This document shows, in pieces, positions 17,338-25,933 of a DNA stretch of 40,091 nucleotides. The first letter of the stretch is position 1; each line of letters begins with the position of its first letter. Source of the stretch: a virus; the IMG/VR virus record IMGVR_UViG_3300036830_000453, positions 1 to 40,091 of that record, one strand, 5' to 3'. The notes under the pieces are model-generated. The model worked only from the letters and a program-made list of their open reading frames with translations. It was not told the DNA's origin and did no database searches. Position numbers and translations under genes: made by a program.

Positions 17338-17866
17338 GTTCGTGATGGCCCACGAGGACGAGCGGGTCGCGGAGTTCGTCTGCAAGCACAACGCCATGGA
17401 GCTCGGCGACTCGCCCTACACCGCGATCGGCCAGGGCGATGCGATGGGCAATGTGATAGGCGGGGTGGTGTTCAACAATTTCACCAAAACCGATATCCAC
17501 CTGCACGTCGCCGGGGTGGGCCGCTATTGGCTGTCGCGCCGCTTTTTGGGCGAGTGCTATCGCTACGTGTTCATGCAATTGAAGTGCGCGCGCAACACCG
17601 TGCTGATCGACGCCGCCAACCAACACTCGATCGATTTTTGCGAGGGGCTCGGCTACGTCTACGAAGGGACGCTGCGCCGCTATCTTGCCAACGGAAACGA
17701 CTGCCACGTCCTCGGGATGTTGCGCGAGGAGTGCCGCTGGCTCAAAGCAGGAGAACTGACCAATGGTCTTAAATCAACCCCGCCCCCTTCCGTCTCCCGG
17801 CTCCGGCAGCGGGAGCGCACCGCCCTACAGCAAACCCCAGCCCAACGGCGCAGCACCGGCTTATAG
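17327..17866 (+). CDS. GNAT-like acetyltransferase
   Basis: A 179-residue protein. The ATG at 17327 overlaps the tail hub gene and is a better start than the ATG at 17306. The GNAT fold is suggested by the hydrophobic strand NVIGGVVFNNF, a central helix after YWLSRRFLGECYRYV, and the typical C-terminal motif ANQHSIDFCEGLGYVYEG, where acetyl-CoA-binding and aromatic residues lie. Similar proteins occur in tail regions of short-tailed phages. The substrate is unknown. The last 35 residues overlap the next gene and look like a shadow-encoded tail. Confidence 0.75.
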   Translation: MGRKFVMAHEDERVAEFVCKHNAMELGDSPYTAIGQGDAMGNVIGGVVFNNFTKTDIHLHVAGVGRYWLSRRFLGECYRYVFMQLKCARNTVLIDAANQHSIDFCEGLGYVYEGTLRRYLANGNDCHVLGMLREECRWLKAGELTNGLKSTPPPSVSRLRQRERTALQQTPAQRRSTGL

Positions 17867-18161
17867 CGGCGCGCCGGGGGGCGGACCTCCGGGCGGGATG
17901 GTGGGCGGCATGCGGCCGGGGATGCCTGCGCCGAATATGCCGATGGGCCCGCGTCCCGGCTTTGTGCCCCCGACGCCCGGAATTTTGGGAGCCCCGGGAA
18001 GTCCCGGTGCGCCTGGCGCCGGCGCGCCGCCACCGATGATGACCGGCAACCAGGGCATGCCGCCCGGCGGTCCTCCCGGTGTGGGCGCCCCGCAAGGCGG
18101 CCCGAACCCGCAAATGATGGCCGCGGCCCTGCAGCGCTTCAACCCGGCCGGAATGAGGTAA
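17763..18161 (+). CDS. Pro/Gly/Met-rich low-complexity protein
   Basis: A 132-residue protein made almost entirely of Pro, Gly, Ala and Met in collagen-like and PGM-type runs (GMRPGMPAPNMPMGPRPG). It ends in a short ordinary helix (QMMAAALQRFNPAG). A good GGAG ribosome site precedes the ATG. It is followed closely by candidate ejection proteins. It may be a small virion protein or a disordered linker partner. No function can be assigned. Confidence 0.65.
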   Translation: MVLNQPRPLPSPGSGSGSAPPYSKPQPNGAAPAYSGAPGGGPPGGMVGGMRPGMPAPNMPMGPRPGFVPPTPGILGAPGSPGAPGAGAPPPMMTGNQGMPPGGPPGVGAPQGGPNPQMMAAALQRFNPAGMR

Positions 18162-18166
18162 GCCAA

Positions 18167-19195
18167 ATGGGTAAGCCATCGCCCCCGACCGCGCCGGACC
18201 CGTACGCCACGGCGGCGTCGCAGTACCAGTACGGCACGGAAGCGGCGGACTATTCCTCGGCGTTGAACGATGTCAACACGAGCGGACCGACCGGCAGCAC
18301 CAACTATGCGATCACCGGCTATGACCCGACCACCGGCGCGCCCATTCGCACGCAGACCACCTCGCTCTCGGCGCCCGAACAGGGGATATTGAACAGTTCC
18401 CAAGGCGTACAGCAGGGCCAGCTCAACACCGCGGGCAACTTGCTGAACGAGTTCAACACCGAGAGCGGCCAGGGCGAGCCGAACATCAACCCGGTGCAGT
18501 ACAGCGTTGCGCCGGCGGGCCCGACCACGGGCACCATCGCCGCGGCGCCCGGGATCGTGAACACCAACGATGCCTACACCAGCGGGCAGAGCACGGCGTT
18601 GGCGGGCGAACTGGCGGCGATCAACCCCTCCCTCGATGCGCAGCGCGAGCAGTTGGACTCCTCCTTGCGCAACTCCGGCGCCCACCCGGGCGATCCGGCG
18701 TACGACAACGCGATGTCGCAGTTGGACGCCTCGCAAACGCAGCAGCGCACGCAGGCCGCCGGCGCCGCCATCACCGCGGGCAATACGCTGCAGAACACGC
18801 AATACGGGGAGAGCGCCAACACCAACTCGCAGATCTTCGGGGAGAACACCCAAGAGGCGCAGCTTGAGAATTCGCAGCAGCAGCAGCTGTTCGGGGAAAA
18901 TGCGACCAACGCGAACCTCAACAATTCGGCCGGCACCACCGACTTGGCCGACTGGAGCAACAAGCTCGGCATCCCGTTGAACGAGCTGTCCGCGATCTTG
19001 GGCGGCAGCCAGGTCTCTAGCCCCTCCTCGATCAGCCCGACGGGCGCCAGCGTCTCGGCGCCGGATATCATGTCGGCCTTCCAGAACCAGTACGCGGGCC
19101 AAATGGCTGGCTACAACGCCGCGGTCGGCACGCAGAATTCCGAGTACGGCGATCTAGCCTCGCTCGGCATGCTGGCCTACCTCGCCGCTGCTTAA
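18167..19195 (+). CDS. putative internal virion / ejection protein
   Basis: A 342-residue protein rich in Gln, Asn, Ser, Thr and Ala with almost no basic residues after the N-terminus. It starts MGKPSPPTAPDPYATAASQY, a frequent opening of small virion proteins ejected with the DNA. Residues 130-270 are helical with repeated NTQ and NSQ units. Location between tail hub and fibre genes fits an internal or ejection protein. No specific family is certain. Confidence 0.6.
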   Translation: MGKPSPPTAPDPYATAASQYQYGTEAADYSSALNDVNTSGPTGSTNYAITGYDPTTGAPIRTQTTSLSAPEQGILNSSQGVQQGQLNTAGNLLNEFNTESGQGEPNINPVQYSVAPAGPTTGTIAAAPGIVNTNDAYTSGQSTALAGELAAINPSLDAQREQLDSSLRNSGAHPGDPAYDNAMSQLDASQTQQRTQAAGAAITAGNTLQNTQYGESANTNSQIFGENTQEAQLENSQQQQLFGENATNANLNNSAGTTDLADWSNKLGIPLNELSAILGGSQVSSPSSISPTGASVSAPDIMSAFQNQYAGQMAGYNAAVGTQNSEYGDLASLGMLAYLAAA

Positions 19196-19209
19196 GTTAA
19201 GGAGATTCG

Positions 19210-19521
19210 ATGCTCACCCAAACACCGGCGACGCCGATGGGCATGACCTCGACCGCGCCGCAGCCGGTCAAGCCGCTGCAGCCCGGCGCATTCAACGCGC
19301 AGTCGCCCGGGCTCAACGACAGCGTGCAGCAGGGCCTGCAGCCGCTCATGCAGGCGCTCATGAAGCAAAAGATGCAGGCGAAGCTGCAGGGCAAGTTGCC
19401 GGGGACGACTCCGCAACTTCCAGGGACGACCGCGCAGTCCTTGGGCGTTGGCACCGGGGCCGGCGATGCCGGAGCGCCGCCGCTTTCCCTTGGTGGCTCA
19501 CCCGGGCCGATGTTGGCGTGA
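19210..19521 (+). CDS. small Pro/Gln-rich protein
   Basis: A 103-residue protein with an excellent AAGGAG ribosome site. A central amphipathic helix (LQPLMQALMKQKMQAKLQ) is flanked by Pro/Thr/Gly-rich disordered ends. Its stop overlaps a GTG that starts the next 55-codon gene (GTGA). Probably a virion-related small protein. Function is unknown. Confidence 0.6.
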   Translation: MLTQTPATPMGMTSTAPQPVKPLQPGAFNAQSPGLNDSVQQGLQPLMQALMKQKMQAKLQGKLPGTTPQLPGTTAQSLGVGTGAGDAGAPPLSLGGSPGPMLA

Positions 19522-19685
19522 TCCAGGACCAGCGCTTGATTCAAGCGCTACGCCAAGCCAAAGCGCGGCGCTATACGCCGAAGCGTGATATCCCGCCCGG
19601 CAAGGGCACGAACGAGGCCGGCCCGCCGCCGGAAACCAACCCCCCGCCAAATGGCTGGCCGCAGGACGGAGACTACAGTGGCTGA
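19518..19685 (+). CDS. 55-residue linker gene
   Basis: A short ORF from a GTG that overlaps the preceding TGA. The product begins MIQDQRLIQALRQAKARRY, a basic helix, then becomes proline-rich and ends in WPQDGDYSG. Its stop lies eight bases past the GTG of the next gene, so it fits a coupled chain. The even spacing with both neighbours is the main support. Confidence 0.5.
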   Translation: MIQDQRLIQALRQAKARRYTPKRDIPPGKGTNEAGPPPETNPPPNGWPQDGDYSG

Positions 19686-21459
19686 TCCGAGTCAATCGCT
19701 TCTGCAAAACGTACCGCCGGGCATGGACCCGATCGAGTACGCGAAGATGGTGCGCCAGCAGCAGGTCGCCGAAATGGCGTTGAACGCTGCCGCGACGCCG
19801 ATCTCGGTGCAGCAGCCGCAGGGCTCAAACCGCGGCTTCTACCAGGCTTCGCGCGTCTCCCCGGTCTCAGGCCTCGCGAAGTTGGCCGAGGCGATGATTG
19901 CCAAGAAGGGCCTCGACACGAGCGCGCAGAACCAGGCGGAAATATACGCCCGCGGCCTGCAGGCCTTCAGCCCGAACGGCGGTCCGCCCCAGCCGCCTTC
20001 CGCAGCTCCGTCCCAGGACGGCGGCACACCGGGCGGCGCCGGCGCGAACGATGCAGGGCAACCCGGATCCACGGTGAACCCGCCGCAGCCTACGACCACC
20101 GGCGGCAACCCCTTGAACCCGATCGGCGTGCCGGCAAAGCCGCTCTTTGACCTGTACCGCACCGACCCGGCGAAGTACCTCGACGCCATCAAGGGGACGC
20201 CCGAGTGGCAGACGATGCTGCGCGCCTACGGCGGCAACGTGACGGCCGCGCAACACGCGCTGCAAGCCGAGATGGCCAAGAAGGGCTCGCTCGAGATGCG
20301 CGCCGGCGGGGAGACGGGCATTCCGGACGGCCAGGGCGGCTATAAGTTCATCCGCACGCCGAACTTAGGCCCCAACCAGGAGTACACGCGGGATGCGAAC
20401 GGCAACGTCGCCGAAACGCACCTGATTCCCGGCGCCGCGACCGCCGAGCAGCAGGAGGAAACGGCCAAGAAGACCGGCGAGAATATGGGCGAGATCCACG
20501 ATCTGCCCACCGCCGGCGGCGGCTCGCGCGTTCAGTTCGGCCTGGGCGGTATCCCCGGTGCGCCGCAAAGTCCCCCCACACCGGCCGCGGGAGCGCCCCA
20601 AAGTCCCCCTCAAGGGGGCGCGGCCGGCCCACCGCCAAACAGGTACTTCCCGCCCATCCCGGGAGCGCCTGGCGCGCCGCCGCCGCAAGGCGCTGCGCCA
20701 CCCAAACCCGCAGGCCCTACGGTTCCCCCCAACGCGGCCGGCGCCGCTCCCACAGCCCCTCCGGGGGTTACACCGGGAATTTGGCGCGGCGTTCCGCAGC
20801 GCCCGAACACCAGCGCCTTGGGCGAGGACCCGTACGTCGCCGGCACGGTCAAGAAGATGGTCGACAAGAACGACGAGCTCTCCACCAAGTACGGCTCGGA
20901 GGCGGACTTGGCGGACCAGCGCATCGCCTTCAATAACGAGGCCTTGAAGGTGCTCTCGACCGCGACCACCGGCCCTATGTACGACACCATCAACACCTTG
21001 AAAAAGCGCGCGGCGGAGCTGAATTTGCCCACGGGCTGGCTGCCTGGGGGCGATGTCAACTCCACTGACGAGCTGAAAAAGTACCTGCTGCGCAATCCCC
21101 TGCTGTCCCTAAAACCCACCTTCGGTGGTCGGCCGGCGGCGAGCGAGTTCCAGATCCTCGCGAACGATGCCTCGCCCTCCCCGCAGATGATGTCGGGCGC
21201 CATCCAGCGCCTGGTGCAGCTCGATACGCAATCGGCGCAATTCTCAAAGCAGCGGGCGAGCGATTACGCCTACTACCATGATCATTTGAACGGCAACCCC
21301 ACGCGCTTCGAGAGCTATTACGCGAACAAGGTGCCGTTCGCTTCCTGGCTCGATAAGAATGCGCCGGCACCGGGCGCGGCTGGCTCAACCGCGAAGGACG
21401 CAGCGCCCTCGGCTGCGGACATCGAAGCCGAAATGAAGCGCCGGGGCCTTCTGAAGTGA
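19678..21459 (+). CDS. putative large internal virion protein
   Basis: A 593-residue protein from the GTG at 19678, with GGAG seven bases upstream. The longer frame from 19585 has no comparable start. Residues 1-100 are helical (PIEYAKMVRQQQVAEMALNA, KLAEAMIAKKGLDTSAQNQ). The middle (100-380) is dominated by Pro/Gly/Ala linkers around a folded segment. Residues 390-570 are a long helical domain. It ends with EAEMKRRGLLK. Candidate ejection or tail-internal protein by size, composition and position. Confidence 0.6.
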   Translation: MADPSQSLLQNVPPGMDPIEYAKMVRQQQVAEMALNAAATPISVQQPQGSNRGFYQASRVSPVSGLAKLAEAMIAKKGLDTSAQNQAEIYARGLQAFSPNGGPPQPPSAAPSQDGGTPGGAGANDAGQPGSTVNPPQPTTTGGNPLNPIGVPAKPLFDLYRTDPAKYLDAIKGTPEWQTMLRAYGGNVTAAQHALQAEMAKKGSLEMRAGGETGIPDGQGGYKFIRTPNLGPNQEYTRDANGNVAETHLIPGAATAEQQEETAKKTGENMGEIHDLPTAGGGSRVQFGLGGIPGAPQSPPTPAAGAPQSPPQGGAAGPPPNRYFPPIPGAPGAPPPQGAAPPKPAGPTVPPNAAGAAPTAPPGVTPGIWRGVPQRPNTSALGEDPYVAGTVKKMVDKNDELSTKYGSEADLADQRIAFNNEALKVLSTATTGPMYDTINTLKKRAAELNLPTGWLPGGDVNSTDELKKYLLRNPLLSLKPTFGGRPAASEFQILANDASPSPQMMSGAIQRLVQLDTQSAQFSKQRASDYAYYHDHLNGNPTRFESYYANKVPFASWLDKNAPAPGAAGSTAKDAAPSAADIEAEMKRRGLLK

Positions 21460-23045
21460 CCGACCTCTCGCAGCTCTCGGACGCCGACCTGCAGGCCCTC
21501 GCGGCCAAGCAGCAGGCGCCGTCCGCGCTTTCGAGCATGAGCGACGATCAGTTACAGGCGGCCTATACGGCCGCGCATCCCGCGCCGGCCATGGTCACCG
21601 CGCCGGACGGCCAGCAGTACGATGCGAGCAACGCGGACGAGCTGAAACATTTCGGCGGCATGGCTGCGCGGGTTGGCACCAAGATCGTGACCGCGTTGCC
21701 TTTCATGGCCATGGATGCCGGCGTCGGCACGCGCAACGCCCTGACCGGCGAGCATTACACTTTGCCCTCGGCGGATCTGAACGCCGCGATGGATCGCTAT
21801 TTCGGCACCCCGCAGGGGAAGATCGAGAAGGCGACCGATATTCTTGGCCCCATGGTTGGAGGCGCCGCCGCGACGGGCCTGCCCGGGGCCGCACGCACAC
21901 TGGCCGGGGGGGCAGTCCCCGAACTTGGGTCATCGCTTGGGGGCACTGCAGGGCCCTTGTCGGAGATCCCCTCGTCAGTGCTCACGCCGGACCAGACCAA
22001 AGCGCAGTTTACGGCTCAATTGCTGAAGCGCTGGCAGTCGGAAGGCGGCGTGGTGCCACCGTCCGCCTCGAACCCCACAGCTGTCAACGCAATCATCGAA
22101 AGCACCGCCGGAAAACTCAAAACCCAGCACGAGGCGAGCGCGGAGAACGCCGATGTGGCGAACCGCCTGGCCGCGCGCGCGGTCGGATTGAACGAGGATG
22201 CGCCCCTGACGGCGGGCGCCCTGGCCGCGGTGCGCCGGCAGGCCAGCGCCGGCTACACGGCGGTGCGCAAGGTCGGCAACATCTCGACCGACGATCAATA
22301 CTTGCAGACCTTGGCCGATGTGAGCGACAAGTACACGCAGATGGCCTCCGCCTTCCCTGGGTCGAAGCCCTCGCCCATCCTCGCCGAGATCGATACGCTG
22401 GCGCAGCCTAACTTCCCGTCGGGGCCCGCGGTCGACAAGATCAGCGCTCTACGCGACGCGGCGAGCGCCGCCTACAAGGCCGGCGATAATATGCTTGGCG
22501 CCGATTACAAGACGCTGGCCACCAACCTAGAAAACCAGATCGACCGGGCTATCTCGAGCAGGCCGGACGTCTCGCCCGACGTGGTCAAGAACTTCCGGGC
22601 ATCGCGCCAGTTGATCGCGAAAACCCACAGCGTCGAGGACGCTCTCACGGGGCCAACGGACGCGCCGAACGTGAATGCCGCCCGGCTCGCCAATAGCGGC
22701 GATCCCCTCACGGGCGAGCTGAAGTTGATCGCCGATATGGCCAAGCAGGCGCCGAAAGCGATGCAGGACCCCAACAAGATCGGCAGCCGGGTGAACCACC
22801 TCGACGCCTACGGCTCCGGAATGGCCGCACTGCTCGCGGAGCACGCGACGGGATCGCCTTGGGGACTCGCGGCGGCGGGAATATTACCCGCAGCGCGGTG
22901 GGGCGCGAACAAGTACCTGTTTTCGAACATGGGGCAGGCGGGCGCGATCCCGGCGGCCGCTGCTTCGAATGGCCCGATGAGCGCGCGCAGCGCGGCACTC
23001 GCCCAGGCCCTCGCAAACTTCAACCAAGCGCCGTCCTCGCAATGA
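21456..23045 (+). CDS. putative internal virion protein with tandem SD-LQA motifs
   Basis: A 529-residue protein with a GTG start overlapping the previous stop. The N-terminus has two copies of a short helix motif, LSDADLQALA and MSDDQLQAAY, common at the front of phage internal or ejection proteins. Residues 120-160 form a glycine/alanine-rich amphipathic segment (ILGPMVGGAAATGLPGAART) that could contact membranes. Residues 180-440 are helical, and a second Ala/Gly-rich stretch follows. Its 3' end overlaps, convergently, the 53-residue membrane protein gene on the other strand by 26 bases. Confidence 0.65.
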   Translation: MTDLSQLSDADLQALAAKQQAPSALSSMSDDQLQAAYTAAHPAPAMVTAPDGQQYDASNADELKHFGGMAARVGTKIVTALPFMAMDAGVGTRNALTGEHYTLPSADLNAAMDRYFGTPQGKIEKATDILGPMVGGAAATGLPGAARTLAGGAVPELGSSLGGTAGPLSEIPSSVLTPDQTKAQFTAQLLKRWQSEGGVVPPSASNPTAVNAIIESTAGKLKTQHEASAENADVANRLAARAVGLNEDAPLTAGALAAVRRQASAGYTAVRKVGNISTDDQYLQTLADVSDKYTQMASAFPGSKPSPILAEIDTLAQPNFPSGPAVDKISALRDAASAAYKAGDNMLGADYKTLATNLENQIDRAISSRPDVSPDVVKNFRASRQLIAKTHSVEDALTGPTDAPNVNAARLANSGDPLTGELKLIADMAKQAPKAMQDPNKIGSRVNHLDAYGSGMAALLAEHATGSPWGLAAAGILPAARWGANKYLFSNMGQAGAIPAAAASNGPMSARSAALAQALANFNQAPSSQ

Positions 23046-23181
23046 CGACGATGGCGAAGGTGACGACCAGCGAGACTGGCAGGTAGCACACCGCCAGGAA
23101 GCCGGCGATGGGCGAGAGCAGCCAAAGCCCGACTAGCAGGATGACGCTCCAAAGGAGCCATTGGCGAACGAGGATTTTCAT
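23020..23181 (-). CDS. 53-residue two-helix membrane protein
   Basis: A minus-strand ORF from ATG at 23181. The product has two predicted membrane helices (residues 8-28, LLWSVILLVGLWLLSPIAG, and 31-47, CYLPVSLVVTFAIVVIA). A GGGAGAG ribosome site precedes it, and its ATG overlaps the TGA of the HNH gene (ATGA). It could be a holin-like or other small membrane protein, or cargo of the endonuclease element. It is antisense to the virion operon. Confidence 0.65.
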   Translation of the reverse strand: MKILVRQWLLWSVILLVGLWLLSPIAGFLAVCYLPVSLVVTFAIVVIARTALG

Positions 23182-23720
23182 AGAACTCTCCCTGACCGGC
23201 GCTTGCCGGATAAAATTCGCGAGACCATTGAATTGTTGATGCCGAACTGGGTGGCGATGTCCTGTTGGGTCATGACCCCCTTGAGGGCCTTGATCGCTTC
23301 AATTTGGGTGGCAGAAAGCTTCCGCTGGTGCTGGTGTCGTTCGCGGTCGATGACGTCCTGCATGTTGTCGATGTGCGTGCCGAGCCGCAGGTGGGCTGGA
23401 TTGACGCATGGCGGGTTATCGCACGAATGGAGCACGTAGACGCCCTGCGGGACCGGACCGCGGGCCATCTCGTAACTATAAACGTGGGCTTTTTTTAGCC
23501 CCTCTTCGGCGCGGAACTGACCATAGCGCTGGGTGCCCTGAGCGGACCGCCATTCCCAGCAACCGGAAGGCAACACCACGTACTTCGCCTCGAATCGTTC
23601 GCGCTTGGAAGGGCGCACCGGGAGGGTACCAGCGTGGTGGGCCTGCGAGTAATGACTGCGACATAATCCGACGGCAACAGTGGGAACTGTGCCACATATT
23701 TTGCAAGGTGTTTTAGCCAT
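23178..23720 (-). CDS. HNH endonuclease with C-terminal HTH
   Basis: A 180-residue free-standing endonuclease. Residues 6-25 hold a C-x2-C...C-x3-H zinc-type cluster. The HNH core includes CWEWRSAQGTQRYGQF and the beta-beta-metal motif VLHSCDNPPCVNPAHL (96-111), with His98, Cys100, Cys105 and His110, then GTHIDNMQDVIDR. Residues 136-175 form a helix-turn-helix (MTQQDIATQFGINNSMVSRI). This is the layout of phage homing HNH enzymes that cut phage DNA and spread themselves. It lies opposite to the surrounding late operon, right before the tail fibre gene, which fits a mobile insertion. Confidence 0.88.
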   Translation of the reverse strand: MAKTPCKICGTVPTVAVGLCRSHYSQAHHAGTLPVRPSKRERFEAKYVVLPSGCWEWRSAQGTQRYGQFRAEEGLKKAHVYSYEMARGPVPQGVYVLHSCDNPPCVNPAHLRLGTHIDNMQDVIDRERHQHQRKLSATQIEAIKALKGVMTQQDIATQFGINNSMVSRILSGKRRSGRVL

Positions 23721-23903
23721 GAGAGGAGTGTATACCGTGATGCGCTTAAGAGTCCATTTACGCCCGTTTGGGGGGATTTAGCTACGCCGTGGGCTGCGGG
23801 AGTTTACACGCGCGGATACCCGTCATGGTCTGCTGATGCTGCGTCAAATTTACCAATAAGTGCGACCAAATTCGACACCGAGGACAATGACTTCGCGGCG
23901 GGC
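23721..23903 (+). other. out-of-frame 5' region of the tail fibre gene
   Basis: A strong ribosome site (GAGAGGAG, 23721-23728) is followed by GTG 23737 and ATG 23740, but that frame stops at 23779-23781. The tail fibre frame is open from 23667 and encodes fibre-like sequence here (TPWAAGVYTRGYPSW, NLPISATKFDTEDNDFAAG), yet has no ATG, GTG or TTG until 23904. One extra G in the run GGGGGG (23770-23775), or a -1 ribosomal shift there, would join the good start to the fibre frame. Confidence 0.6.
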
Positions 23904-25271
23904 TTGAACAATTGCCTGACCAAGGACGGCCTCTCGACGCCCAACACGCCGATGACCTGGGGCCTCTCCAACGGTCAGGTGCTGAACTTGACGCGCGGCT
24001 CTGACGGCGTCGGGTTCGGCATCGCGCGCACGGGTGGTTCGAACAACCCGGCGCTGCAATTCATACTTGCCGACAATACTGGCGTCGGCATCGGTTTCTC
24101 CGGCACGCCGTGGATGACTTTCGTGCAAGCGGGCGGCGTGACCTTCGCGCAACCCGTGGCCTTCGCGGCCGGCTCCGGTGTCAGCGCTGCATTCCAGGGC
24201 GTCGCCAACGCGAACACGGTCACGATGACCGGATCCTCGACCTCCGGGCAATCTTTCGGCTTGAGCATCAACGCCGGCACGACGTCCGCCGACTATGCGC
24301 TACTGGTGCGCAGCCAGTCAGGTGGTGCGACTTTCTTGGAGCTGTTCGGCGATGGGCATGGATCGTTAGGCCCCAGCGCGCTGCTCGGACTCAGTTGGGC
24401 GGCGACGGGGGCTTACACCCTGACGGCTCCCACCCCTGGAAGCGCGAGTGATCGAGCGTTTTTCATTTCCGGATCCGGCTCCGGCGATGCGCGGGTAGGA
24501 ATTGGCACGGCCAGCGCCGGCAATGCTCAACTCAATCTCGACACCTTCGGTGTGCAAAATTGGGTCTTGGGGAATACCCGGAGCGATGGTTCCTTCCGCC
24601 TCTCAGCCTCCCAAGCCCTAGGAACGACCGATCGGCTGATAGTGACCCCAGGCGGCAACTTCACTACGCTCGCGCCGTCCAGCGGCACGCCGCTGCTGAT
24701 AAATCGAACGGGCGATGGGGACTCGTTGGTATTCGCCAAGAGCGGCACCAATTTCCTGGACATAGGCTCGGGTAATAATTTCCTGGCCGGTCAGGCCGAA
24801 ATGTTCACCTTCGGCACCATTCCGCTGGGGATCGGGAGCTCCGGCGCAGCCGCTGTTCACCTGTATTCCAATTCCCTGCTCGCGCTGACCATTGATACCT
24901 CGCAAAATATCAATATCAATAACGGCGCTGGCAGCCTCTCGCCGGTCTATGCGGGCATCCCGCAGAACAGCCAGGCCGGGACGACCTACGGCCTAGTCCT
25001 GGCGGACGCCAACAAGCATGTTTTCCTCACCAATGCCGGCGCGGTCGCGGTCACCATTCCAGCCAACGCCAGCGTCGCCTATCCCGTCGGCACGGCTATT
25101 ACGATTGTGAGTAATAGTGGCGCCTCAAGCACGATTGCCATCACTACGGACACCTTGGTCTGGGCGGCCGGCGGCGGTACGGGCACGCGGACTCTCGCCT
25201 CCAAAGGGCTGGCGACGATCATCAAAGTTTCAGCCACCGCTTGGTGGATTTCCGGGACCGGCCTCTCTTGA
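23904..25271 (+). CDS. tail fibre / appendage protein (N-terminus uncertain)
   Basis: The open frame gives 455 residues from a TTG at 23904, but coding similarity continues upstream to at least 23778. The body is Gly/Ser/Thr/Ala-rich and beta-prone (GFGIARTGGSNNPALQF, TFAQPVAFAAGSGVSAAF), as in trimeric phage fibres. The C-terminus (AVAVTIPANASVAYPVGTAI, then WWISGTGLS) is a recurrent fibre tip domain. It probably recognises the host surface. The intact protein most likely starts near 23740 and needs a frame change at a six-G tract. Confidence 0.75.
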   Translation: MNNCLTKDGLSTPNTPMTWGLSNGQVLNLTRGSDGVGFGIARTGGSNNPALQFILADNTGVGIGFSGTPWMTFVQAGGVTFAQPVAFAAGSGVSAAFQGVANANTVTMTGSSTSGQSFGLSINAGTTSADYALLVRSQSGGATFLELFGDGHGSLGPSALLGLSWAATGAYTLTAPTPGSASDRAFFISGSGSGDARVGIGTASAGNAQLNLDTFGVQNWVLGNTRSDGSFRLSASQALGTTDRLIVTPGGNFTTLAPSSGTPLLINRTGDGDSLVFAKSGTNFLDIGSGNNFLAGQAEMFTFGTIPLGIGSSGAAAVHLYSNSLLALTIDTSQNININNGAGSLSPVYAGIPQNSQAGTTYGLVLADANKHVFLTNAGAVAVTIPANASVAYPVGTAITIVSNSGASSTIAITTDTLVWAAGGGTGTRTLASKGLATIIKVSATAWWISGTGLS

Positions 25272-25933
25272 GCGCGAAACTGAAATCCCCCCACGTACGG
25301 CGCCGCCGCTCGCGGGTCCGCTGGGTGTTGAAGGCGCGCCGCCGTGGAATGATTTGGGCCGGCATCGCGCAGATGCTCATTGCAGCCGGCGGCATCGCAC
25401 CGACTTTAGTCACACACGTCACCCCAGGATCGTTTACCGAGACGATCCCAGCCGGCGCGGGGTCATGCGTCGTCGAGGTATGGGGCCCGTCCAACATCGG
25501 CGGGACTGGAGCTGGCACCGGATGCGCGGCCACCGCGGGCGGCGGCGGCGGAGCTGGCGGCTACGGTCGCACCTCTCTCGGCGTCGTTGGCGGACTGACT
25601 TTCAGCTACACGGTGGGCGCGGCCAATGGCGCACTCTCGAGCGTCTCCTCCGGCACCCAGGCGATCACGACGATAACCGCGAATGGCGGCGCCGTCGGCG
25701 GCAATGCGCCCGCCGGTCTGGGTGGTGCTGGTGGAACGTGCTCGGGCGGCACGCAAGCTAACACCACGGGCGGCGCCGGAAATCCTGGATCCGGCATCGG
25801 CGGCAGCGGTGGCTCTCCAATTGCGGGCGTCAACGCGAGCCTGGGCAATCCTGGCGGACATGGCGGACTGAGCTCGGGGAACACTGGGCGCACGGGCGGC
25901 CAAGTAGGCGGCGTAGCCTTTTTCTACACATGA
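25268..25933 (+). CDS. glycine-rich tail protein / adhesin-like
   Basis: 221 residues from a TTG that overlaps the fibre stop (TTGA). A later ATG at 25349 would give 194. The N-terminus is very basic (RRRRSRVRW), then a hydrophobic stretch (WAGIAQMLIAAGGIAPTL). The C-terminal 120 residues are a low-complexity Gly/Ala/Ser/Thr region with GGGGGAGGYG and many GG-x-G repeats. This composition resembles polyglycine-type adhesin tips of tailed phages. It follows the fibre gene, which supports a receptor-contacting role. Confidence 0.65.
   Translation: MSAKLKSPHVRRRRSRVRWVLKARRRGMIWAGIAQMLIAAGGIAPTLVTHVTPGSFTETIPAGAGSCVVEVWGPSNIGGTGAGTGCAATAGGGGGAGGYGRTSLGVVGGLTFSYTVGAANGALSSVSSGTQAITTITANGGAVGGNAPAGLGGAGGTCSGGTQANTTGGAGNPGSGIGGSGGSPIAGVNASLGNPGGHGGLSSGNTGRTGGQVGGVAFFYT

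Noticed and set aside
17769-19102. Minus-strand frames of 413 and 165 codons across the ejection-protein genes
   Set aside because: Shadow frames rich in Arg, Gly and Val, with no starts tied to ribosome sites and no domains.
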